Made by a program: the position numbers and the translations under genes. Under the pieces are notes generated by a model. It was not told the DNA's origin, made no database searches, and saw nothing but the letters and a program-made list of their open reading frames with translations. 16,725 nucleotides of DNA from Lachnospiraceae bacterium (GTDB taxonomy: Bacteria; Bacillota_A; Clostridia; Lachnospirales; Lachnospiraceae). Below, piece by piece: positions 1-6,287 of this stretch; the stretch's first letter is position 1; each line of letters starts with the position of its first letter. Location: contig JAILPG010000098.1 of assembly GCA_024699595.1 (NCBI GenBank), positions 1 to 16,725 of the forward strand, in the 5' to 3' direction.

Positions 1-280
1 GCCCAGGTGTTTGAACACATCGATAAGAAGGGGATCACGTGGCTGTCGCTTGATGAGCTTATAAAGGCCGACGATCCAAGCCCCTTCCCTGCCCTTACGC
101 AGATCGAAGTATACGGAAGAGAAAACGGGAGATCCCGTAAAGGTTGACTATACCTTAGGCGGTGTAAACTATAGAACGACAATCTTTGCATTTGATAAGG
201 CAAAACTTGCAGCACTTGCATCAGACGGGATCTGCACGGCCGAAGAGCTTAAGAGCACATTTGGCGCACAGTCACGGTAA
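1..280 (+). pseudogene. 3' end of an unrecognised gene, frameshifted and partial
   Basis: The window opens inside a reading frame. Frame 1 runs from base 1 (AQVFEHIDKKG...) to a TGA at 145-147. From about base 119, frame 2 carries a sensible continuation (DPVKVDYTLGG...AEELKSTFGAQ) to a TAA at 278-280. Frame 2 has a stop at 62-64 and no ATG start before the overlap, so two separate genes are unlikely. A single-base insertion, or a two-base deletion, around 115-132, near an A4 run, is the simplest reading. It could be a real mutation or a sequencing error. I do not recognise the protein family. The joined product would be about 92 residues in this window, acidic and apparently soluble, with no membrane segment. 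Confidence 0.5.
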
Positions 281-390
281 AAAAGATCATAAGTCTGGTC
301 ATAAGACTGTCTGTGGCGGTAAGATCCGTTTTCTCAGTGTATAATTAAGATATTCTAACGTTATTTTTTATAGATGTATAATTCTAGAAA

Positions 391-425
391 AAAGGGGTAT
401 AGGCCTGGTTTGTCTATACCCCTTT
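391..425 (-). terminator. Perfect 12-bp hairpin, terminator-like when read on the minus strand
   Basis: AAAGGGGTATAG (391-402) pairs perfectly with CTATACCCCTTT (414-425) around an 11-base loop. Read on the minus strand, the stem is followed by a run of T (complement of the A-run at 387-392), which is the Rho-independent layout. Read on the plus strand, only TTT closes the stem, so it would stop the upstream plus-strand gene less well. No minus-strand gene lies just to its right, so its user is unclear. It may act in both directions. Confidence 0.5.
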
Positions 426-485
426 AAGCTTAACTCGGGATTTCAATTATTTTTCCTGACTATACTGTCGTTCTTTTACAAATAA

Positions 486-514
486 TTGCTGTACACATAT
501 ATCTGTGTTATACT
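486..514 (+). promoter_or_regulatory. Sigma-A-like promoter for the Rpn-family gene
   Basis: TTGCTG (486-491) and TATACT (509-514) are separated by 17 bases, with an extended -10 TG at 506-507. Transcription would start near 521, giving a leader of roughly 147 bases. An inverted repeat, ACACA (493-497) and TGTGT (504-508), fills the spacer and could be an operator. Seen in sequence; activity is inferred. Confidence 0.5.
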
Positions 515-668
515 GATCGCGCGAAAATATTCGCACTCAAATTGTAAATGGCATATCTAATATCACTATTGCGCATATGCGCACAGATCCGGCGACTTCA
601 TTTCGCCACAGATACCTATACCATTACAAGAACAAAGCATAAAAAACACAAAAACAACAGGAGGAAGA

Positions 669-1616
669 ATGCTTATGGAAAATGAAAAACAATTGAATAC
701 TGTGAACGAAACGGAGGAACCGGCCTATATGAAAGCGACCGGTATGCTTCAGTATAAGTTTACCAATGATGGAATGTTTCACATCGTATTACAGAGAAAC
801 GAAAAGGTACTGAGAGGACTTATCGGTAGTCTTCTTCATCTGAAACAGGAGGAAATCGAAAAGGTGGAGATTACAAATCCGATAATGCCAGGGGAGGATA
901 TAAGTGATAAGGAAATAATCCTGGATATCAGGCTTATCCTTAATGATGCACAGCTTATAAATCTGGAAATGCAGGTGGCGAATACGGGAAGCTGGCCGGA
1001 AAGATCGCTTACTTATCTGTGCAGGAATTTTGACAACCTTAAGGCGGGTGAGGATTATGATAAGGTGAAGCCCTGTCTGCATATCGGGATCATTGACTTT
1101 GATCTGTTTGAACATGATGAGGATCATGAATTCTATTCAAAATATCGCCTGGGTAATGTAAATAATCATCGCCTGTATACTACAAAATTCGGGATAAATG
1201 TGTTAAATTTAAGGCATGTAGATAATGCAACGGAGGATGATATCGCAGACGGGCTTGATGTATGGGCTAAGGCATTTAAGGCAACGACCTGGGAGGAGTT
1301 AAAGATGCTGGCAGAGGAATATGAAAACATTAAAGAAGTCGCTACATCGATTTTTGCTGTATCAGAGGATGAGGCTGTAAAGCTTTATCTCGAGGCAAGG
1401 GAGCGTTATGACCGTGATATGTTAAGCAGCCATAATTTCGGGGTGCGCCAAGGAAGGGAACAGGAACAGGCCAATACACAGCGCGAAAAGGAACGTGCAG
1501 ACGCAGCAGAGGAACGAGCAGATGCCGAGAAGGAACGTGCAGACGCAGCTGAAGCGCGCATTAAAGAGCTTGAAGAAGCTTTACGCAAAAACAATATTGA
1601 AGTATCCGGATCTTAA
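669..1616 (+). CDS. Rpn-family recombination-promoting nuclease / PD-(D/E)XK transposase-like protein
   Basis: This 315-residue protein resembles the Rpn (PDDEXK_2) family. The N-terminal half shows the expected order: a short segment ending in TNDGMFHIVL (32-41), a helical stretch, then Asp86 in IILDIRLI, and Glu100-Met-Gln102 in INLEMQV. These make up the D...ExQ catalytic core, followed by the SLTYLCRNFDNL helix. Known family members cut DNA and promote RecA-independent recombination; some act in phage defence. The C-terminal part (about 245-310) is a charged coiled coil of heptads of the ERADAAE type. The ribosome binding site AGGAGG (659-664) supports the start at 669; an in-frame ATG at 675 is possible. 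The gene stands alone between a broken gene and the uronate locus, as mobile Rpn genes often do. The family call is firm; the cellular role is not. Confidence 0.85.
   Translation: MLMENEKQLNTVNETEEPAYMKATGMLQYKFTNDGMFHIVLQRNEKVLRGLIGSLLHLKQEEIEKVEITNPIMPGEDISDKEIILDIRLILNDAQLINLEMQVANTGSWPERSLTYLCRNFDNLKAGEDYDKVKPCLHIGIIDFDLFEHDEDHEFYSKYRLGNVNNHRLYTTKFGINVLNLRHVDNATEDDIADGLDVWAKAFKATTWEELKMLAEEYENIKEVATSIFAVSEDEAVKLYLEARERYDRDMLSSHNFGVRQGREQEQANTQREKERADAAEERADAEKERADAAEARIKELEEALRKNNIEVSGS
1488..1549 (+). repeat. 42-bp direct repeat inside the coiled-coil coding region
   Basis: The 20-mer beginning AAGGAACGTGCAGACG occurs at 1488-1507 and again at 1530-1549, a period of 42 bases, or two heptads. 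A diverged intermediate copy lies between them. The repeat encodes ERADAAE-type heptads. Such in-frame repeats can expand or contract without breaking the gene. Confidence 0.7.
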
Positions 1617-1712
1617 TTCCGGTACCTGCGCACTACTGGCAAAGGTACTGGATGCGGGAGTTCCCGTAAAGGTTGATTGGCGCACAGGCACGTTAACAAT
1701 AAAAATACAGAT

Positions 1713-2588
1713 TCATTTGGGGCTTTGGAGGGACCTCCTCCGAAGCTCCTTTGGTGAGATATCGTATTCCTTCTTGAAGGCACGGTAGAAACTTGAATAA
1801 TCATCAAACCCGTAGGTCTGACAGACCTCGGTTATGGGGAGATTGCCGACTATTGCATCATGGCATAGCTGCAGTCTCTTCTTTTTTATGTACTGATGGA
1901 TCGATATGCCAATGTTTTCCTTGAACACGTGTGAGATATAGAACTTGCTCAGGAAAAAATGTCCCGCGATATTGTCAAGCGACAGATCCTCGTCTATATG
2001 CTGCTCTATATAGCTGCAGATGCTCTGGTAGAGCGTCTCTGAGGATACAGGCACCTCTTCCTGCTGCTCGTGGGAGATCCTGTTTATGGAAAAGACAAGA
2101 TCTGAAAGGCTCAGATCAAGTCTTGTCTTTTTCCCGAAGCGGCTTCCCTTCATCTCTTCGACCATGGAAAAAAGCTTTGCCAGTATGCTGTTAAATACGA
2201 TCTGCTCCGTGTGTATCCTGTGCCTGTCGTATCTTACGGCGTTTTCCGCCACATAGCTGTAATCATCGGAAGAGCTTTGGAGCCCGGAATAGAACGCCTC
2301 GCTTATCCAGAGGACGAACCTCCTGTAGGGGATGTCAAAATCCCTGACTTTTACGCCATGCGGCATTCCGGGCTGGACGATTATTATATCCCCGCAGGAT
2401 GGGATGTAATGGTTGTCTCCGACTATCATTTCCGCATGTCCTTCCATGAAAAAATAGAACTCATAATACGGATGGGTATGCAGGATGGTCCTGTGGTGAG
2501 GTTTGGTATCGCAGTAGTAGAAAAGCTCGAAATCCTCGGCTTCCATATACTGCCTGTCATCATATTTCGTGGTGAGATCTTTTTTCAT
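1713..2588 (-). CDS. AraC-family transcriptional regulator with N-terminal cupin sensor
   Basis: The protein has 291 residues, the usual AraC/XylS size. An N-terminal cupin-like ligand domain (about 15-110) carries HTHPYYEFYFFMEG and a later QPGMPHGV segment. The C-terminal double helix-turn-helix (about 190-287) includes LSKFYISHVFKE and the conserved second-helix region GFDDYSSFYRAFKKEYDISPKELR. These features point to a sugar-responsive activator. The start is supported by GGGAG eight bases upstream on the minus strand. It follows the SDR gene on the same strand after a 116-bp gap that contains a terminator, so it probably has its own promoter. By position it is the best candidate regulator of the divergent SDR and kduI promoters. 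Its ligand is unknown; a uronate or KDG-type intermediate is inferred only from context. Confidence 0.88.
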   Translation of the reverse strand: MKKDLTTKYDDRQYMEAEDFELFYYCDTKPHHRTILHTHPYYEFYFFMEGHAEMIVGDNHYIPSCGDIIIVQPGMPHGVKVRDFDIPYRRFVLWISEAFYSGLQSSSDDYSYVAENAVRYDRHRIHTEQIVFNSILAKLFSMVEEMKGSRFGKKTRLDLSLSDLVFSINRISHEQQEEVPVSSETLYQSICSYIEQHIDEDLSLDNIAGHFFLSKFYISHVFKENIGISIHQYIKKKRLQLCHDAIVGNLPITEVCQTYGFDDYSSFYRAFKKEYDISPKELRRRSLQSPK

Positions 2589-2660
2589 GGAGTGCTCCCG
2601 TGCTTACAGGCATATTTTTCCCGGACAATAGGTGATCAGATCTTTTGAAAATGCTAATTA

Positions 2661-2688
2661 ATACCCCGCCAGAGAAAAGGCGGGGTAT
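2661..2688 (-). terminator. Hairpin terminator after the SDR gene
   Basis: ATACCCCGCC (2661-2670) pairs perfectly with GGCGGGGTAT (2679-2688) around an 8-base loop. It lies 16 bases past the SDR stop codon and before the AraC gene. The following minus-strand tract (TAATTAGCATTTT) is only partly T-rich, so termination may be incomplete and some transcripts may read into the regulator gene. Confidence 0.65.
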
Positions 2689-2704
2689 CAAAGCTTCAGT
2701 GTGC

Positions 2705-3571
2705 TCAGTCGTTTACCTTGATGGTATCGTCTTCCTCTTCAGCCGCAAACTTGCTCTCGTCGAGGTTTCCGGGATCCTGTCCGATGTATGCGAGGATTCC
2801 TCCGTCTATGTAGATGACCTGGCCATTAATGAAGTCTGATGCCTCGGATGCAAGGAAGATCGCAAGTCCCTTGAGATCATCGGTCTTGCCCCAGCGCTGT
2901 GCGGGAGTCTTGGAACGGATGAAGCGGTCGAAGGGATGCATCGATCCGTCGGCTCCTTTTTCCCGAAGGGGTGCGGTCTGGGGAGTGGCTATGTAGCCCG
3001 GCCCTATGGCGTTGCACTGTATGTTGTACTGGCCGTACTCTGAACAGATATTTCTCGTGAGCATCTTGAGTCCACCCTTTGCTGCCGCATATGCGGATAC
3101 GGTCTCGCGCCCGAGCTCGCTCATCATGGAGCAGGCATTGATTATCTTGCCGGCGCCCTTTTTGATCATGGCGGGGAGCACTGCTTTGGAGCAGATGAAC
3201 GGCCCCGTAAGGTCAACGTCTATTACCTGGTTCCACTGTTCCACGGTCATTTCTGTCATCGGTATCCTCTTTATGATACCTGCGTTGTTTACGAGTATGT
3301 CGATGGTCCCGACTTTTTCCTCAACATCCTTTACAAATGCGAGTACCTGATCTTCCTTGGTCACGTCGCATACGGCGCCGTATACCTCGATGCCAAGCTT
3401 CTTATACTCATTAAGTCCGCGCTGTACAAGCTCTTCGTTAATGTCATTAAAGACTATCTTTGCGCCTGCCTCTGCAAATGCTTCCGCATAGGCAAGCCCC
3501 AGTCCGTATGAAGCTCCCGTGATCCATGCTACTTTTCCGTCCAGACGGAATTTGTCCATAATACCAGCCAT
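2705..3571 (-). CDS. SDR-family dehydrogenase, gluconate 5-dehydrogenase-like, probable KduD role
   Basis: This 288-residue classical short-chain dehydrogenase has the nucleotide-binding motif TGASYGLG (18-25), the NNAG motif (95-98) and catalytic Ser148, Tyr161 and Lys165 (YAAAK). The closest family I recognise is gluconate 5-dehydrogenase / 2-deoxy-D-gluconate 3-dehydrogenase. Because kduI starts divergently next door, the likely reaction is reduction of 2,5-diketo-3-deoxygluconate to KDG with NAD(P)H (KduD role). Gluconate 5-dehydrogenase activity cannot be excluded from sequence. The Asp at 120 (DVDLTG), where many SDRs have Asn, occurs in this subgroup as I recall it. The C-terminus carries about 20 extra residues, very acidic (AAEEEDDTIK), beyond the usual family end. 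The start is supported by AGGAGGA eight bases upstream on the minus strand. Confidence 0.85.
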   Translation of the reverse strand: MAGIMDKFRLDGKVAWITGASYGLGLAYAEAFAEAGAKIVFNDINEELVQRGLNEYKKLGIEVYGAVCDVTKEDQVLAFVKDVEEKVGTIDILVNNAGIIKRIPMTEMTVEQWNQVIDVDLTGPFICSKAVLPAMIKKGAGKIINACSMMSELGRETVSAYAAAKGGLKMLTRNICSEYGQYNIQCNAIGPGYIATPQTAPLREKGADGSMHPFDRFIRSKTPAQRWGKTDDLKGLAIFLASEASDFINGQVIYIDGGILAYIGQDPGNLDESKFAAEEEDDTIKVND

Positions 3572-3944
3572 TTTTTCTTCCTCCTGTTATGATATCTGAT
3601 GCCCCTCTGTGGAGCTATTGCACTTCTTTTGCACATTTTTTGCACATTGCGGCGGGCTGTTGCATCCGGCCCTTTCCGTAATGCTTTGCAGGAATGCGTC
3701 AATACAATCATAGATTTATGACCGGGAAAAATCAAATATTTTTTACAACAATGACAACATTAACAATGTAAACGACAATTTTGCCACTATGTAAGATGCA
3801 GACATGGGGGTTATCTTTATTGTATGGATGCAGAATTGCGGGATAACTAAAGAAAGAGAGCAGTTCGTATCATAAGTCAGGAGCGGATATATTAGATACC
3901 TGACATCATATAGATCATATCATCAATGACCAAGGAGGAATGAC
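3572..3944. promoter_or_regulatory. Divergent control region between the SDR gene and kduI
   Basis: This 373-bp gene-free region sits between divergent starts. On the SDR side, GCAC recurs at 3620, 3631 and 3642 in an 11-base phase. In the middle, AACAATG recurs at 3747-3753 and 3762-3768. The second copy lies in AACAATGTAAA (3762-3772), whose reverse complement TTTACATTGTT also occurs in front of dctP (10585-10595). A TGTAAACG at 3767-3774 resembles the left half of a CcpA cre site, but the right half is poor. TATATT at 3888-3893 could be a kduI -10 box, without a convincing -35. The AraC-type regulator is the likely user of these repeats; this is inferred. Confidence 0.45.
3620..3648. repeat. 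Three phased GCAC(A)TT repeats upstream of the SDR gene
   Basis: GCAC occurs at 3620, 3631 and 3642, preceded by T and followed by TT or ATT, so the repeat period is 11 bases, about one helical turn. The repeats lie about 50-80 bases upstream of the SDR start. This geometry suits a protein binding one face of DNA. No stronger claim is possible from sequence alone. Confidence 0.45.
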
Positions 3945-4808
3945 ATGGAAGTAAGAACAGCGGCATCACCCAAGGATGCAAAATTTTATGACACGGAAAG
4001 ACTCAGAAAGGAGTTTCTTATCGACGATCTGTTTAAGGCCGATGAGATCAAGATGGTCTACAGCCATATCGACAGGATCATCACGGGCTCGGCGGTTCCG
4101 GTTAAAGGAGTGCTCAAGCTTACCGCAGGTGATGAGCTGAGGGCTACATATTTCCTTGAGAGAAGGGAAATGGGCGTTATAAACATCGGCGGCACCGGCG
4201 TTATCGAGATCGACGGGAAAAAATATGAGGTTGGCTACAAGGAAGCTATGTATATAGGCATGGGAAGCAGAGACGTTTCCTTCGCATCAGAGGATCCGGG
4301 GAATCCTGCAAAGTTCTACATCAATTCGGCACCCGCTCACAGGACCTGCAAGACGGTGCTCATTAAGAGAGAGGGAACACCCGCGGATGATGTTGTGATC
4401 ATCAAGGATGAGAATAAGAAGGAGCTTGGCTGCCTCGAGGATTCCAACCACAGAGTGATCAACAAATACATCCTTCCCGGACAGGTGGAGAGCTGCCAGC
4501 TGGAGATGGGTATGACCGAGCTTAAGCCCGGAAGCATTTGGAATACGATGCCCTGCCATACGCATGACCGCAGGATGGAGGTATATCTGTATTTCGGTAT
4601 TCCCGAGAATGCTTTTGTAATGCACTTCATGGGTGAGCCCACCGAGACCCGCCATGTTGTCATGAGAAACGAGCAGGCGATCATCAGCCCGAGCTGGTCG
4701 ATCCACATGGGTGCAGGCTCACAGGCCTATACCTTTATCTGGGGTATGGTCGGTGAAAATCAGGATTTTGATGACATGGACGATGTTGACAACAGGGATC
4801 TTCGCTGA
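3945..4808 (+). CDS. kduI: 5-dehydro-4-deoxy-D-glucuronate isomerase (KduI)
   Basis: KduI converts 5-keto-4-deoxyuronate, the product of unsaturated uronates released by polysaccharide lyases, to 2,5-diketo-3-deoxygluconate in the cytoplasm. The protein has 287 residues, close to the family's usual 275-280. The metal-binding cupin residues are visible: His205, His207 and Glu212 in CHTHDRRME, and His254 in SWSIHMGAG. The C-terminal GENQDFDDMDDV segment is typical of the family. AAGGAGG (3932-3938) sits six bases before the ATG. It is the first gene of the operon kduI-uxaC-uxaB-uxaA. The SDR that would use its product is divergently transcribed next door. The acidic C-terminal end is normal here. 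Confidence 0.96.
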   Translation: MEVRTAASPKDAKFYDTERLRKEFLIDDLFKADEIKMVYSHIDRIITGSAVPVKGVLKLTAGDELRATYFLERREMGVINIGGTGVIEIDGKKYEVGYKEAMYIGMGSRDVSFASEDPGNPAKFYINSAPAHRTCKTVLIKREGTPADDVVIIKDENKKELGCLEDSNHRVINKYILPGQVESCQLEMGMTELKPGSIWNTMPCHTHDRRMEVYLYFGIPENAFVMHFMGEPTETRHVVMRNEQAIISPSWSIHMGAGSQAYTFIWGMVGENQDFDDMDDVDNRDLR

Positions 4809-4839
4809 TCCTGGCATATGACAGAAAGGAGTTTTTTCC

Positions 4840-6273
4840 ATGAAAGCTTTTATGGATAAGGATTTTATATTACAGACAGATACTGCAAAGCATCTGTTTC
4901 ACGACTATTCGGAGAGCCTTCCGATAATCGATTACCACTGCCATATCTCTCCTCAGGAGATCTACGAGGACAGGAGGTTTGACAATATCTGTCAGGTATG
5001 GTTTGGAGGAAAAGAAGCGGACGGCCACTATTTCGGCGATCATTACAAGTGGCGTCTCATGAGATCAAACGGGCTTTCAGAGAGCATCGTAACGGAGTAC
5101 GGCGACGGGCTTACGCGTTTCAAGGCTTTTGCGGCAACACTTGAGATGGCGATAGGAAATCCGATGTACCACTGGTGCAATCTCGAGCTTAAAAAATACT
5201 TTGGGATAACGGAGCCGCTTAATACGCAGAACGCTGAGGAGATCTACAACAAATGCAATGACATGCTGAAGAACGATCCGAAGCTTTCGGTAAGAGGGCT
5301 CATAGAACAGAGTAATGTCGCCTATGTGGGTACGACGGATGATCCCATTGATTCTCTTGAGTGGCATGAAAAGATCGCAAAGGATGAGGGCGTCAAGTTC
5401 ATGGTACGCCCTTCCTTCAGGCCGGATAAGGCGATAAACATCACAAAGGCCGGGTTTGCCGATTACATAGGAAAGCTTGCAAAAGCTGTCGGAAAGGACA
5501 GTCTTGAGAGTGCACAGGATGTGATCGATGCTCTTAAGGACAGGATCCGCTTCTTTGCCGAGCATGGCTGCGTGGCATCGGATCACGGACTTGACTATGT
5601 TCCCTTCAGGAATGGAGATATATCTGTTGCTGACGAGGCCTTTAAAAAGGTTATGAGCGGTAAGGAGATATCTTTGGAGGAAGCAGAGATCTACCAGACC
5701 AAGGTCCTTTGTGAGATAGCCAAGGAATATCATAAGCGTGGCATCGCGATGGAGCTTCACTATTCGTGCCTCAGGAACATGAATGAGAGGATGTTTAAGC
5801 TTGAGGGTCCGGATACCGGATTTGACATGATCGCTCAGAATACCTGCGGCGGCTATATTGCTGAGCTCTTATCATATCTTGATAAGACGGGCGAGCTTCC
5901 AAAGACGATAATTTTTTCATTAAATCCCGCGGACAACGAGCAGATAGGCACGATCCTCGGATGCTTCCAGTCCGATGAGGTCCCGGGTAAGATACAGCAC
6001 GGCCCGGCATGGTGGTTCAATGATTCCAAGTCAGGCATGGAAGAGCAGATGAAGTCTCTTGCAAACTTGGGGCTTCTTGGCAACTTCATTGGCATGCTCA
6101 CGGATTCGAGGTCCTTCCTCTCATATACGAGACATGATTATTTCAGAAGGATCATGTGCAACCTCATAGGAAACTGGGTAGAGAACGGAGAGTATCCAAA
6201 CGACGAGCACGCGCTTAAGAAGATCGTTGAGGGGATATCCTACTATAATGCGAAGAGATATTTTGGAATTTGA
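4840..6273 (+). CDS. uxaC: Glucuronate isomerase (uronate isomerase)
   Basis: UxaC interconverts D-glucuronate with D-fructuronate and D-galacturonate with D-tagaturonate, the entry step for both branches encoded here. The protein has 477 residues, normal for the family (about 465-475). It shows the amidohydrolase-like metal motif Asp31-x-His33-x-His35 in DYHCHISPQEI, RPSFRPDKA in the middle, the AMELHYSCLRNMN strand, and the C-terminal LTDSRSFLSYTRHDYFRRIMCN signature, which is strongly conserved in uronate isomerases. AAAGGAG (4825-4831) sits eight bases before the ATG. The gap from kduI is 31 bases, consistent with one transcript. Confidence 0.97.
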   Translation: MKAFMDKDFILQTDTAKHLFHDYSESLPIIDYHCHISPQEIYEDRRFDNICQVWFGGKEADGHYFGDHYKWRLMRSNGLSESIVTEYGDGLTRFKAFAATLEMAIGNPMYHWCNLELKKYFGITEPLNTQNAEEIYNKCNDMLKNDPKLSVRGLIEQSNVAYVGTTDDPIDSLEWHEKIAKDEGVKFMVRPSFRPDKAINITKAGFADYIGKLAKAVGKDSLESAQDVIDALKDRIRFFAEHGCVASDHGLDYVPFRNGDISVADEAFKKVMSGKEISLEEAEIYQTKVLCEIAKEYHKRGIAMELHYSCLRNMNERMFKLEGPDTGFDMIAQNTCGGYIAELLSYLDKTGELPKTIIFSLNPADNEQIGTILGCFQSDEVPGKIQHGPAWWFNDSKSGMEEQMKSLANLGLLGNFIGMLTDSRSFLSYTRHDYFRRIMCNLIGNWVENGEYPNDEHALKKIVEGISYYNAKRYFGI

Positions 6274-6287
6274 AAAGGAGTCATAAA

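Larger units (their letters stand above)
281..668. other. 388-bp non-coding region upstream of the Rpn-family gene
   Basis: No convincing gene is present. The region holds a small direct repeat of CATAAG (288-293 and 299-304), a perfect 12-bp stem hairpin (391-425), a sigma-A-like promoter (486-514), and a 14-bp perfect palindrome, TGCGCATATGCGCA (570-583). The palindrome lies in the presumed leader of the following gene. Much of the rest is AT-rich. Confidence 0.6.

Noticed and set aside
669..1616. Rpn gene as a complete insertion sequence
   Set aside because: I found no terminal inverted repeats or clear target duplication; the flanking 24-mers are only suggestive.
3767..3780. CcpA cre site upstream of kduI
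   Set aside because: The left half TGTAAACG fits, but the right half departs at several conserved positions, so it is noted only as a weak possibility.
5077..5760. Long minus-strand open frame inside uxaC
   Set aside because: It lies wholly opposite a confidently assigned gene, shows no family features, and is explained by the codon pattern of uxaC.
6270..6287. TTG start for uxaB at 6270
   Set aside because: It overlaps the uxaC stop and has no ribosome site before it; AAGGAG at 6275-6280 clearly serves the ATG at 6288.
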